From: Asterochloris sp. CNOR1
Taxonomy: Eukaryota > Chlorophyta > Trebouxiophyceae > Trebouxiales > Trebouxiaceae
Length of the DNA: 64,000 nucleotides
Direction of reading: 5' to 3'
Assembly (NCBI GenBank): GCA_963969365.1
Contig: OZ017760.1
Coordinates: 1,054,001 to 1,118,000, forward strand
Within the stretch, counting starts at the first letter, position 1. Every line of letters starts with the position of its first letter. This document shows, piece after piece, positions 1-18,230 of this stretch. Below the pieces are notes generated by a model, which saw only the letters and a list, made by a program, of their open reading frames with translations, was not told where the DNA came from and made no database searches. Both the position numbers and the translations under genes were made by a program.

Positions 1-3000
1 TTGGTCTGCAATTCATCTCTCTTCCTCAACCTACAGCACGGCCCACAGCTGGGTCTGCAGGACCACAAAGCCACTCTCAGCATTGGTCGGCAGGCACTTA
101 CTGCAGCTCTGTGAGCCGGGGCTGCTGCAGTGCAGATGGGGTTCGGATGTCAGCATGCATCGGGCAGGCAAGCGTTTCTGCAAGGGGCAGGGCTGCAGTG
201 GGAAGGGCAAGGGGTCCCAGGGGATGCTGCTGCCTTCTGTGAGGGGCAAGGAGGATGCACACTGATCCTGAGCAGATGATGCTGAGGTTCAGTATGCAAA
301 GCTCTGGGGCAGGGGACAGGCACTCCCTACCTTGCCCGTGACGGACACAGAGAGCAGTGTGGGGCTGTGAGGGTGCCACTGCGTGTCCTGGATGCCCTCC
401 TTGGGACCTGCAGAAGCACCTTGTGATCATCAGTCAACATGTGCCAATGCAGCTAGCAAAGAGTGCTAAGGAGGACAAGCAAAGCTGCGCCACAAACAAC
501 TCATCATCAGGCAAAACTGTGCATCCTGTGGCAGAGGTGGGCTCAGCACTTGCTCGATTGTGGTGCGGGCGCACGATCTTTTCCCTGCAAAAAGCAACCG
601 TGTGTTCACATTGCAGGCAACTTGCTGTCATTTGTGCACCATAGGCGTGTTGCCTTCATTGCAGAAGCTCCTGCAAGAACTCGTCACAAATGGCTACTTT
701 ACACCCATCCATTTGAAGAGGCAGAGCCCACTCTCCCACATGGGCTCTTAGCTGCCAGTAGTGGCGTCCATGCTGTTCAGCACAGCAGTGCCGGTCAGGC
801 ATCAAGCAAGTGGCAACACTGGGTGAGGATGCAGACTACTCCCTTACCCTCAAGAATACGCTCCAGGCCGCCTGTGACGGTGTTCCATATATACAGGAGG
901 TGCTCTGCCTTGACGGCGCTTGGCCCCACAAGGTGCTCAGTGTCATGGCTGATGCAGGGGCTGCGCCACTGGCAGCGCGTGACCTCGTCGCGGAACTCTC
1001 GGATGGGCCAAGCTGCTGGGGTGTTTGGGCACAGCATGGAGCCCTGCTTGACTGCCTGCGGGCAACATAACCCAGCCTTGCCGATGTCATGTTGGCTATG
1101 GGCACACCAGTCCAACATGGTGCACGGCTGGGTCTTGGGGATCCAGGAGGAAGCCCTGCTTGACCGCCTTTGGCTGGCAGGGCATCAATCAGTGAGAACG
1201 GCACTACAGCCCTGCACATTGCCCCAAATAGAGGGTAGGAGGCCACCTTGGACTGGCTGTGTTGCCCAACTCAGTGCTTCAGCAGCAACTTCCATCGAGG
1301 ACTCAGGAGGGCAAGTACTTGTACCTGACCTGCAGTCAGCTACAATAAGGAGGCTTGCTGCAGCCTGTGTTGCATGCATGCCTGGACCAGCAAGGCAACC
1401 TCCCCATAAGGACTCAAGGAGCACCCACCTTGGCTGCCGCCACCTTCTGCTGCGCCTGTGCCAGGGTGAAAGATGGCTGCTGCAGCAGCTGCACGGCTGG
1501 GGTCAGCTCCAGCAGTTTTATGCTGCGATCCTGGCAGCTCAGCAGCAGGTGGCTGCCTGAGCGGCTCTGCCGCATCTCCATGATGCGTGTCGCGCCAGCC
1601 ACCTGCACCAATGCCCGCTCTCCATGTCATGCAATCAGCTTTTCATTCTGGGTGACGATCTGCATGCACTTGTCAGGCAGCAGTCGCCTGTGTCTATTGC
1701 AGCGCCTGCAATTTGGCCGGGGCATTTGTGCAGCGGTCCACAGGAGCAGGTGCTGCAGCAGATCCATGCCAGGCTTTCCCTGCTAGCGATGGGACCCCAA
1801 GCCCTGCATGAGCTGCCCTTTAATGGTCCAGGCACAGCCTGTCCATTACAAGCAAGCTACCCCCAGCATATCTCATTGTAGGTGGTAAAGCACTTCTGTG
1901 GTAAGCCCACAGTCACAGCAGCACTGTTAGGCTAGCTCACATGCCGCCCAAGTCCGAGCTCTACATCCAGAGCCCTCAAGCAGCCATAGCCTCACCCGAA
2001 TGATGTCCAGGTATGACAGCGTGGCTCCGTGCAGCACTGCCAGGGACCCACGCTGTGCCACCAGCACCAGCTGCCCCTGCCGGTCATGCATGGCCAGGGC
2101 CGTCTGCAGGTGGGGTGCAGGCGCAACTGCCCCCTTGCGCCCCTCGGGCTCTGCAGCAGGCATCCATACTGATCGTACCGTCAGCCAGCAAGTGGAGAGC
2201 TGCAGACATGATCATAGCAAAGGAAAACAGCGATGTTGAGATGTGGCCAGCGCACCCGGAACAGCTGGCAACTGGGTGACTGCCCCGCTCCGCAGGTCCA
2301 CCTGCACTGGGAGGCCCAGGGCAAAGCTGACGAGGCCTTTGGAGGGGTCCCTGCTATTCAGGCTGACCCCAGTCACTGCGCTCTCTAGCGTGACAGCATG
2401 CTCCTGCGGGGCACAGCAATTTGCTTGAGGACCATTCAAGCCACAAGTATGTGTCGCGGGGGGGCAGCTCTGTGACAGCATCCTCCTGCAGTGCACAGCC
2501 AGCCTCTGCAGGCCGCCGAGGCCCAAGGGCCAACGAGAACTCCTCTCCTACAGTACATGGTGCTTCCCTCACTGCAAGCCATAGCTGCTGCTCATCAGCC
2601 TGGGTGCAGCACGTCCTGCAAGCGCCTGCATCAGGCAGCGCAGAAGCAGGGCACTGAAGTCAGCAGCCATATTGCCCAGTGCTGACCTGGACATTCTTCT
2701 CCACATTCCAGAGGCAGATCGTCTTGTCCACCGAGCCGGATAGCAGGAAGCGACCATTGCGCGACCATGATACCGAGCTGACAGGTGCTCTGCAGCATGG
2801 CCTCCCAATCAGCGTGCTAGTGACGGCAAGTACTTTGATTTCAAGACAGTGCCAGGGACTGTGCTGTCACGAAGGCGGCCTGCAGCATGCACAATGCCTC
2901 CCACACACCTCACCTGCAGGGCTTACAGCCTGCACAGCAATGCTTGCCAGGAGCCAGGCAATTTTCTGCTGCATTTGTGTGCAGAGCATCTGACACAACC

Positions 3001-3315
3001 TGCAGCACTCAGTCTGGGCGACAGCGCCAGGCAAGCTGCTCACCCATGGGGCTTGCACTCCTGAGCCACGCCCCGAGTTATGTAGTCCCAATAGACAATG
3101 CAGCCGTTTGCACAGCCCGCTGCAGCATGAGCAGTCAACTCAGAACCTCAGGCAGATCAGGGGGGGATTTGCAGGCACCCTGTTGGCTTCAGCAGAGGCT
3201 CACCAGCAAGGATGGTTCCCCGCCTGTTAAATGCTATGCATAGTGCCTGCCCATGGTCAAGGTACTCCTCTATCACCTCTGGGAGCCTTTGCAGGGAGTA
3301 GGGATCTGCAGCCAT
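1..3315 (-). CDS. RBL: RBBP5/Swd1-like WD40 protein (COMPASS H3K4 methyltransferase subunit), 3' end outside window
   Basis: Known role of the family: a WD40 scaffold of nuclear COMPASS/MLL-type H3K4 methyltransferases. Seen: minus-strand exons whose translations follow plant RBL in order. The start at 3315-3313 reads MAADPYSLQRLPEVIEEYL; exon 1 is 3204-3315 and contains AFNRRGTILA. Exon 2 (3044-3119) has GCIVYWDYITRGVAQ. Exon 3 (2687-2789) has PVSSVSWSRNGRFLLSGS and ICLWNV. Later exons lie near 2250-2400 (GVSLNSRDPSKGL), 2010-2150 (GQLVLVAQRGSLAVLHG), 1430-1610 (SGSHLLLSCQDRSIKLLEL), 855-1000 (WRSPCISHDTEHLVG, LYIWN, ILEG) and 329-409 (GPKEGIQDTQWHPHSP). Junctions use GTGAGY and CTGCAG. The conserved WSAFAPDF-type C-terminal segment was not found, so the gene probably continues past position 1. 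The 365-aa plus-strand open frame at 463-1560 is an antisense shadow. Identity is firm; exons left of 800 are less certain. Confidence 0.85.
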
Positions 3316-3762
3316 GCAAGACAAAGTGAGCCGGATGAAAGCTGCTTGTGTTGCGAGCGAGTGAAGTTCGCCATGCTCACCCAGCAATCTGCGATGCATT
3401 CAGGGTGCGCTTCTGTCCTGCAGAGCCAGGGTCTGTGTCCGAGGCTGCCAAGATATCTCTGTGATGTCATGTGCTTGGACCCATATGTTATCCTTTCTTT
3501 CTAGCTGATAGAGTGTTTGCCAACATCTCTGCCGGCCCACCGGTGCAAGGTGAGCCTGCCCCATCTGGCTGCACTGCTGCACTGCTGATGTCAAAGAGTC
3601 CTGTCTCCAAGCCTCTGCCCCACGGACTGTGGTGCTCCTCGCTTGTACGCGAGGGCAGTCATTTCCTTTTGTGCACGGCCCGCATGCAGCAAGGGTCACA
3701 CGCCATTCTGGTGTCTGCAGGCACCACAGATTCATTTTCAGCCGACTTGGCAACTGTGCACC
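3316..3762. promoter_or_regulatory. Divergent intergenic region between RBBP5-like and membrane kinase genes
   Basis: About 450 bp separate the two start codons, so both promoters and 5' UTRs must lie here unless 5' exons were missed. No clear TATA box or protein-coding exon was recognised. Confidence 0.5.
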
Positions 3763-6700
3763 ATGAGGCTGCCATCCACATGGCTGTCAGGAGCTGCACT
3801 TGCCCTGACTTTGTGCTTAGGGGTCCTGCCGCAGCCAGGTGTGACACTCATGCATAATTGGCCCATGGAGATATCAATCAATGAACCCCCTGCAGAGCCT
3901 TAGGGATGTGAGAGCATGCACATCGTGTCAGCTCAAGCCACCCAGTGCCAGCATGCATCGCCCCACCTCAGTATCAGGCAAGGTGGCAGTATAACATCCC
4001 GACTTGCTGCAACTTGCAGTGGCAGCGGCATCTCTGAGTGGAGGAGCCATTGCTGGTGCGTCGCTAGCATGTGCTTTGGAGCTGAGCTGCTGCTGCTCAG
4101 CCTGCAGCCTGTTGGATTGCATGGCATCTGTGTCATACCCTGCGCAGCGTCCTGGCGCCTGACTTGCGCCTCGCTCCGCCTGCAGGCATTGTGGTTGGAT
4201 GTGTGGCGTTTGTGGTCTTCAAAACTTGGTGTAAGTATGACATCGCTGCCTGCTGGCTGGCGTGCCCCTGCAAAGCCCACCCTTCCCCTGATTCACCTGC
4301 TGAACCATCTGAGGCTGTCCTCCGCCTGGAGGCACAGGACTACAGAGTCAGAAGTCCTGGAGTCAGGCCTGTGGCCCATGTTCGCTATGCAAGGTGCAAT
4401 TTGTGAGGGGCAGCTCAGGCTGAGTGGCACACCGTCGTGCGCTGCAGGCATGTGGGTGGTCATTCGGTGGTGGTACCGCACACAGTATGCCCCCGCCAAG
4501 CATGGCCCAAGAGGCTCTAGCTCGGCCGGCAGTGAGACTAAGCTGACCACCTGGCTGCGTAGTAAGGGGCAGGGTAGCGCCAGCACCAACAGCTCAGGTG
4601 GGGTGGTGCATCGTGCCAGGCGCACGTGAACTGCATGGCTTGCCAGCTCAATGCTGTGATGCTTGAGCTCAAGGGAGCTTCGACTTAGCCCTGCACCAGC
4701 AAATGCCTGGCGAATCAATGGTTCTGTCATCCCTCACTGAGTGCGCCCTCACTGAGGGCGACGCATTTCAGCACCCCAGTTGGCCGTCCTGCCTGCTTCG
4801 CTCTGGCCTGCCAGTCATGCAGGCAGCGCATCCCTGCACAGCTTGAGCTCCCTGGCTCGCCCCTCGCTGCCATCTGGGTAACAAGAGAAGGGCCTCCTGG
4901 CTTGCAATGCTGCATGGCCAGATAGCCTTCATATCTGCTTGCCGTCTCGCAGCTCCCCAGCACCCTGCTGCCCCACAATCTGCAGGCAGGATGCTCAGCA
5001 GCAGCAACTTGTCAGACTGAGTGTTCCCTTGCAGTGGTGGCAATATCCAGCCTGCCATCTCTGGCTTGCAGGCAGCTCTGGCAGCGGCAGCGCAGCCACG
5101 GCCGGCTCCTCAAGTGTGGGAGGCTGGGAGGTGAAGCCAGAGGACGTGGAAATCTCGGTGGATGCAAATGGGTCTGCTATGCTGCTCGGCAGCGGCAGCT
5201 TTGGGTCGGTGTTCAAGGGAATGAGACAGGGAGTCCAGCCGGTTGCTGTAAAGCGCCTGCACCAGGCAGACCCCTCTGAGATGACGCTGTTCCACAAGGT
5301 GGGATGGTGGCAACAACTTCTGATTAAGGCATCTGCACGATGCTTGTGCACCAGACAGACCCCTGGGGTATGGCAGGGTCTGCTTTGAGGCAGGGTAAGT
5401 GCTGCTGCTGTTGTGACATGTGGCCACTTGAACTCTGGCATGCTGCCTCCCCGCAGTCTGTGGCCGTCAGCATGTTCATCCGCATCAGGCCAAGGCAGGC
5501 TGCGCCTGCATGTCTGCTTGACCTTTTGCCTGTCCAGCCCTGGCTGCAACGTTTCGCCCCTGCATGGTGCAGGAGATTGCCCTCATGGAGAAGCTGAGCT
5601 TCGACCGCAACATTGTCCAGGTGACAATGCTGCAGCAGCCCTGCACTGTCCAGGCACAGTGATGAGTTCTCTGCAACCCAATCTGAGCCAGCGTCAGCGC
5701 ACTGCATGCCCTCAGCATGCCCTTGAGAGGTGCCAACCAATCGCGCATATTGAGGCACTTTGATGCCATCACTGCACAGCCATGGCCCCTTGCTGTTGCT
5801 GCCATGCCAGCAGGCATCACACTAGCTGCCTGCTTTGGCTTTCTGGGATTTGCTACTTGATAGCCATCAGGGGACTGCATGTTTTCAGAGACAGGCACAG
5901 CCTCTTGCTGCCCACTGCCTGCTGCAATACCAGGGTACTGCCTGACCCCCGAGACCCCACTGTCACCCCACGACTGCCTGCTTGCCTGCAGTTTTACGGC
6001 GCCTGCCTGGCACCCCCGCATCCTATGCTGGTTCTGGAATTCATGGAGGGTGGCGACCTGCGCAAAGCGCTCACCAAGGACCGCTCGCGCACCCTGAGTT
6101 GGTATGGGTGAGTCGGGGCTTGCATGCAATTCCCTTACCTTTCTGCCAGCTGCTGAGCGGGTCGACCCATCCACGCTGATCGCACACATGCCCTGATGTG
6201 ATGAGGGTGAGGGCACCTCTGCACGTCACTCGTTCCCTGCACTGTCAGCTGCTGGGCAGTGCAGGCAATTGGTCAGCAATGGGCCCAACCTGTGGTGGCA
6301 TGAGTGACCTCTGCTGCAGACAGCAGAACTGTGAGGATATCAGGGGATGGCAGCTGCCTCTGCCCGGATGCCATTGATGCAGCCGCTCTGGATCGCCGCC
6401 CCCCCCCGCTGTGATGTGTGCTGCACAATGCCGCTGTTACCTAGCACTTGGTACCTGCTACCTTCTGGACCGGCTACAGCCTGACAGCATGCCTGCCACT
6501 GCAGGCACGGCAAGTCCCTTGCCATGGACATTGCTCGTGGCCTGGTTTTCCTGCATGCCAACAAGGTGCGAGGGCTGCTGCAGCGGCATGCAGCAAGTCC
6601 TGTGCTGCACACCCAGAAAGGCTTGCCCTTGTAGAGGTACCTGAAACATGTTTTGCACTCAAACTGAACAAGCAGGGGACCCTGCATTTCACTCTCAAGT

Positions 6701-7875
6701 TTATGATTGCAGGTGGTGCACTCTGATTTGAAAGCCAAAAATATCCTGCTGACCAAGGATCAACTTGAGGCCAAGATTAGTGATGTAGGGCTGGCCAGGT
6801 ACAGAGTTCATAGTGTGTTCTGTCGCTTGTGGCATTGCTTTGCTGACTTTGCCAGTAGCTGGGCTCACAAGCTTGCCTACTGGCTGTCTTGACTGTGCCC
6901 CTCTGCTGTGCTGCACATGTGCTGTGAACGCAAGACCATGCTGTTGTGGCTGCCCAGCACAGTGTGCTGAGACCCGTTGTGTTGTGCAGGATCATGCTGC
7001 ACACCATGGGCAACACTGCAACTGGTGCCCCTGCCGGCACCTTTGCCTACGCAGCCCCTGAGATGCTGCTGGGAGAGAAGTGGAATGAGAAGGTAAGCAC
7101 TCCAGCATTTCTCTGGCTGGCTCGACACTCAGCCCTGGTCATCGCGACACTGGGCACCTGCTGTGTCTGTTTGTCGTCCACCCTCAATCCTGCGAGTGTG
7201 CTGGGCAGACCTAAACCCCTCCGCCGAGCATGCCAACCCACCAGTGGCAATGGCCAGGCTCTGAGCACAGAGTGCGTGAAGTGCTGATGTGGAGTCTGCT
7301 GCAGGCTGATATCTATTCATATGGTGTCCTACTGTGGGAGCTTGTCACAGGAGATGTGCCTGTCCGCGGCCATCTGCGCCCCTTCAAGGTATGCCTGCAC
7401 AGGCTTGCCTGCCTCACTCCTGCATTGGGCACTCCATGCTGCCTCCCCATGTGTTGAGTGCTTTCCCAGCTGATATTGGCACCATGGCTGCTATCCAGTC
7501 GTTAGTGCCAGTCTGGGCACCCAAGCAAGCATCTGCATGCCTGGCCTGCTTGCTTCTGCAGCTCCCTGCACAGGTGCCCTGCCAGCGTTTGTGTGCCTCA
7601 AGCTTGTTCCTGCAGGCTCAGCCAGACTGCTGAGCTTCCCATGCACTGCATTGCGTCCCTCCTTTGACCGCGAGCCAGGGCTATGGCCAGGAATGCCACT
7701 TTGTGCGCCCTGAACCTCTATGTGCTCGCTCGTTGAGTGGTATCTTTGGCTGCAGGTGCCAGAAGAGTGCCCTGCTTCTGTGGAGCGTATAGTGGCAGTG
7801 TGCATGGCCCGCGATCCCACCCAACGCCCTTCTGCCAGGGAGCTGTATGATGCCCTGGAAGCTGCCCAGCAGTGA
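3763..7875 (+). CDS. Membrane-anchored TKL/Raf-like protein kinase with almost no ectodomain
   Basis: Twelve exons: 3763-3838, 4020-4055, 4186-4230, 4448-4597, 5072-5298, 5573-5620, 5992-6107, 6505-6565, 6713-6798, 6990-7092, 7305-7388, 7756-7875. They total 1152 nt, exactly 383 codons plus TGA. Residues 1-26 look like a signal peptide (MRLPSTWLSGAALALTLCLG). About ten residues later comes a transmembrane helix built across exons 2-3 (AIAGIVVGCVAFVVF), then basic juxtamembrane residues (RWWYRTQYAPAK) and a Ser/Gly-rich linker. The kinase domain follows: GSGSFGSVFKG loop, VAVKR lysine, EIALMEKL alpha-C, HSDLKAKN catalytic loop, DVG in place of DFG, AAPEML, and a Raf-like ADIYSYGVLLWEL helix. 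The catalytic lysine and both aspartates are present, so activity is likely (inference). The HSD loop makes it a non-RD type. Ligand and pathway are unknown. The first two residues of the helix could instead be part of a very long signal anchor. Confidence 0.85.
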
Positions 7876-8174
7876 GGCCCGACCCTGGCCAGCCACAGTG
7901 GTCATGCATCACCAGCCGCCCTGCCTGCACTCCACAGCTCCGCACAGCTGACGGTGCCAGCAGTAGCCTCTTTCTTGAGGAGTACATATGCGCGCTGCAG
8001 AAGCACCAGCCAGAAACATGACACTGTGGAATAATCTATTGGCCGCCAGTGTGCAGACTGGTGGTTTCAGTTTCCCTTTGGTCTTCCAATTTTGCAATCC
8101 CCTGGGCCTCGAGGATGCCAGTCCAGTGCCCTTCCCACCCCAGAAGGATGCTGGACAGGTCTGATTTGGCCAGC
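7876..8174. other. Convergent intergenic region (two 3' UTRs)
   Basis: The plus-strand kinase stops at 7875 and the minus-strand MAP3K stops at 8175, so the 3' UTRs and termination signals of both share 299 bp. No further gene seen. Confidence 0.6.
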
Positions 8175-15069
<6,895 letters not shown>

Positions 15070-15090
15070 ACTATCAGGCTCTCTCGCCCA

Positions 15091-15098
15091 CTATATAG
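15091..15098 (+). promoter_or_regulatory. Possible TATA box for the small plus-strand gene
   Basis: CTATATAG lies about 145 bp before the first plus-strand ATG (15236) and only ~22 bp from the minus-strand MAP3K ATG (15069). The spacing suits the plus gene better. The 166-bp gap 15070-15235 must hold both divergent promoters. Confidence 0.4.
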
Positions 15099-15235
15099 AA
15101 GGGTGCAAGCTCTGAGCTGAGAACAGACTGCACGTTGAAGTTTGACCCACGCACTCATTAACACCCAGTTCAGGTCGCTCCTTGTCCACTCAGGTGAGAC
15201 AGGGAGTCCACTCTGGAGCCCTTTCGCCGTGATCT

Positions 15236-15577
15236 GTGAGCCACTGTTGGACCATGTCCATTCTAGAGGTATGCCTTCACTGCTGCAGGATGAGCCTCCT
15301 CCATCAGGTCAGGCTGCAGCTTCCACTTGCCAGGCCTAGCCTATCGCTCAGGGGGCGCTTTGGGCATCGCCAAACGGCCAGCCAGGCGTCGCCAATGCCA
15401 TTTGGCCTGGCAGACATCACAACCACACTGCCCACCACAGCAGCCTCACAAAATGCAGCCCAGAACATTCTTTCCAACCCTCCTGCAATCCAAGGCTCTT
15501 CCACCCCAGCACTGATAGTAGGCATTGCCATGGTGGCAGCATTTGCCGCTTACTACCTGAAAAGCAAGAGCTCATAG
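15236..15577 (+). CDS. Small hypothetical protein with C-terminal membrane segment
   Basis: A single open frame of up to 113 aa ends at TAG 15575-15577; ATGs at 15236, 15254 and 15290 are all in frame. The N-terminal half is rich in Arg, Ser, Leu and Ala with no acidic residues after the first few (RPSLSLRGRFGHRQTASQ), which resembles an organelle transit peptide. The end has one hydrophobic helix (TPALIVGIAMVAAFAAYYL) followed by KSKSS. This suggests a small tail-anchored membrane protein, perhaps in an organelle (inference). No family was recognised. It is transcribed divergently from the MAP3K gene. Confidence 0.5.
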   Translation: MSHCWTMSILEVCLHCCRMSLLHQVRLQLPLARPSLSLRGRFGHRQTASQASPMPFGLADITTTLPTTAASQNAAQNILSNPPAIQGSSTPALIVGIAMVAAFAAYYLKSKSS

Positions 15578-15690
15578 CTGGTAAACACATAGATTTGCAG
15601 AATCTGCTGCCTGCCTCATCTGGTGACAACTTGCATGGCAAGACATAAATCCCATCTGACATTAAAGCAAACTAAGCATCGGGGTCTGCA

Positions 15691-16872
15691 TTGCCACGGC
15701 AAATCTACATAAACCTTCACATGCAAAAGTTTCAAGCTTCCAGGCATTGCAGTGTTGGCACCTCTGTCCTGAGACAGCTGTGCCTGCCATGCATCAGGCA
15801 TGGTAGCCTGCAACATCAGGCTGCCCAATCAGGGCATGGCAGCAGGCAACATCAGGCTGCACAATCAGCGCATGGCAGCAGGCAACTTCAGGCTTTGGAA
15901 ACGAGCTACAGGGAAATTGAGCAGAAGACTCCTACTCATGAGACCTTCTGGATGCTCAATCCGCCGTCTGGAGTGACTGCTGGAAGCGTAGCATATCCAG
16001 CAGACGTGCCAGATGATCTCCCACATGCCAGCATTCAGTCCCTCAACCACACGGCCATAGGCGTCCAGGATCTGGCTGCCATGCGTAGATTCTATGTGGA
16101 GGTGAGCAGCCCAGGGGCCGGCCTCATCCACTGGGGGTCATGCATGTGTTCAACAGCAAGCACGTATTCTGCCTGCAGGTTTTGCAGTTTTGTCAGCTGG
16201 CCAGGCCAGACTTCCCCTTTGATGGGGCATGGCTGGAGGCAGGTGCGCTGGCGACAGCCTCCGCGACTTGCAGCTGCTGTGTCCCATTCCTAGCTGGATG
16301 TGTCTGCTGCAGGAGGCCTGACACTGCACCTCATTGCAGCTGACCCCACTGTGCCCCTGGCCACAACAGACTGGAGAGAGCAATTCAGCTCAGACCACAT
16401 CCAGAGTTGGTGGCACAGACGTGGACACCACCTAGGTGCGACCACTTGTTCCGTTTGTATGCTAGCCTCTAGGAGTGTTGAGCGTACTTTCAGATTACCT
16501 CATGCGAGCTCCCTTCAACAGCCACCCAGGGCAGCTCTTGGCCACCTGTTCAGCGGCTCCAACTGTTATGTAGCGTATCAACATGTGTCCCTGCAGCCTT
16601 TGCTGTGCGGAGTGCTGCTGACATGGAGAAGAGACTGCAGCACTTCCAGGTCCCCTACTCGCGCTTCACTGTACCTGGCACCAATGCTGCTCAGCTGTTC
16701 CTGTTGGATGTGGAAGGTGAGGCGTTGCAGCACTCTTGCGTGGCTTGCTGGTCTGCAAAGACTGACAGAACCAGCCATAACAAACTGTGCAGGCAATGGC
16801 ATCGAGCTTGGGTCCGGATATGATGAGGTTGCCACCATGCTTAGGGGCCAAAGCCAGAATCAGGGGCCCTGA
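15691..16872 (+). CDS. VOC-superfamily (glyoxalase I-like) protein
   Basis: Exons: up to 16101, then 16179-16242, 16313-16405, 16597-16716 and 16793-16872 (TGA). From the internal ATG at 15952 they give exactly 168 aa; from 15691 they give 255 aa in the same frame. The fold signature is two beta-alpha-beta-beta-beta modules: SLNHTAIGVQDLAAMRRFYV, RPDFPFDGAWLEAG, LTLHLIAADP, then SSDHI, DMEKRLQHFQVPYSRF, AAQLFLLDVEG and NGIELGSGYDE. This matches plant glyoxalase I-like proteins of the GLYI4/GLYI7 type, which are small one-domain VOC proteins. Candidate metal ligands are the histidines of LNH, LHL and SDH and the glutamate of GIEL. The real substrate cannot be read from sequence. The donor at 16406 (GTTGGT) is weak but needed for phase. 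The N-terminal extension carries a 12-aa repeat and may be UTR. Confidence 0.8.
15797..15893 (+). repeat. 36-bp tandem repeat ahead of the VOC domain
   Basis: Nearly three copies of a 36-bp unit (GCATGGCAGCAGGCAACATC core) stay in frame with the VOC exon and would encode HGSRQHQAAQSA-type 12-residue repeats if the ATG at 15691 is used. Confidence 0.7.
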
Positions 16873-16949
16873 GACGCCATGCCCCTCATGACATGCGTTG
16901 AGATTAATGCTGAAGGACCATCAGGTCTGTGAAAATGCATCTCAGTCTT

Positions 16950-18230
16950 TCATCTGATGCGGCACTTCTTCTTTGCCAAGGTCTGCTCTGGATTAGCCAG
17001 GCTGCCTCTTGGGCCAAAACCTGATGCTGAGACGCCACTTGCCACTGGCTCAGAGGGGCACGCTGCATCTGAGACAGACACAGCTCCACGGAAAGCCTTC
17101 CTTTCCTTAGCATGGGCCATCACAGCCTCGCACCTCTGGCTCACAGCCGCCTGCAGCACACAAGCTATCAATGCGCCTTAACGCACCAAGTGCTTTGAAG
17201 ATGGCTTGCCTTTGCATTGATTTGTGTAAGGCCAAACAGCGTTCCCAAATTTGCTACGTCATACGGGCCCCGCAGCTCAAAGGCCTGCCGGGCTCCACTG
17301 CTGAGGATGACGCCCTTGCCCCTCGTCCCCCTTGTGAGGGCAGCAGCATTGGCAAAAGCAAATCTGCGCCCTGACTCATCTCTCAGTGTGGGTGCCACCA
17401 ACACCTGCAGGCCATGGGCGACTGCCAGTGAGCAGCAAGGGCCTGGCGAAATGCCTGCGAGGGTGCTGATTGCTGCGTGCACAGTGAGCAGCATGGGAAG
17501 TGGTGCTGCAGGAGAGGTGCATGTCACTAACTGCGACTGTGCAGAAAGCTGAGGGGCACCATGCACCAGAGATGCTTGTGGCTCCAGACGAAGCAAGACG
17601 CTCCAGAGCTCTGGGTCGTGAGCAGCATGGGACTTGAGCTGGCGAGCGTCACCTCGAAGTGGATGCCGCGCTCCACGGCAGCCTGTAAGGCTGAGGGGGC
17701 CAGCTTGAATGGCAGCTTCCTAGCAAGGTCGAGGCTGATGATGTCGACATCCAGTGAGGTGCAGGCCTGCATATGTAGTCAGTGCATAAGCCACATGATC
17801 TCAAGGGGTGTCAGAGAGAGAGAGAGAGACGAGCCCATAACAGCTGCAAGCCCGCATAGCCTGCTGTTTCAGCAACATGGATTCTGAAGGAATCGCTGGT
17901 GTGAGGGCCTGCATGCAGCCCTCAGCTGCACCAACTTGAAGGCCCACAGACAGCGATGCTGGCAGCCTCACCTGCAGCAAGACCGTCTCGGTTGCAGGCT
18001 GCACAGCCAGGATGTCGTATGCCTGAGCTGCACTGCAGGCCAGCGCTGTGGCTGCGGTTGTGGGGTCCCCAGTGCAGAGCGTCAGGCGGCTCAGCTGTTG
18101 CAAGGGGGCATCTGCATGGCTGGACAGCAGGCTGTGCCGCACCCGCATGGCGGCTTGCAGAGCAGCATCTGAGCCCGCATCTGGGATGGAGATGGCAGGT
18201 GTGGGCCTGCATGGCGCAGGACCCTATTGA
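16950..18230 (-). CDS. RPP30: RNase P/MRP protein subunit p30 homologue
   Basis: Known role: the PHP-fold protein subunit of nuclear RNase P and RNase MRP, acting in tRNA 5' and rRNA processing. Seen on the minus strand in family order: QLSRLTLCTGDPTTAATAL and AYDILAVQPATETVLLQ (exon ending 17972), SLDVDIISLDLARKLPFKL and AAVERGIHFE (about 17640-17775), VLVAPTLRDESGRRFAFAN, GKGVILSSGA and ELRGPYDVANLGTLFGLT (from 17404 downward). The C-terminal exon runs to the stop at 16950, with VLQAAVSQRCEAVMAH and a basic KKKCRIR tail. The splice GAG to GTGTTGG keeps frame. The N-terminal exon (FxDLNIP-type in relatives) was not identified, so the start is uncertain and may lie beyond 18230. The stop is 77 bp from the convergent VOC stop. 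An (AG)n run at about 17815-17830 is intronic. Confidence 0.88.

Noticed and set aside
463-1560. 365-aa plus-strand open frame
   Set aside because: It is antisense to confirmed WD40 exons of the RBBP5-like gene and shows no family resemblance; its composition is that of intron/antisense sequence.
3916-4629. 237-aa plus-strand open frame
   Set aside because: It runs through three real kinase exons and their introns, mostly in the wrong frame; the spliced model explains the conserved residues better.
6713-6798. Kinase at 3763-7875 as a pseudokinase because of HSD and DVG
   Set aside because: The catalytic aspartate, the metal-binding aspartate, the asparagine of KAKN and the VAVK lysine are all kept; non-RD kinases are often active.
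17815-17830. (AG)n run as a regulatory element
   Set aside because: Short simple repeat inside an RPP30 intron; nothing ties it to function.
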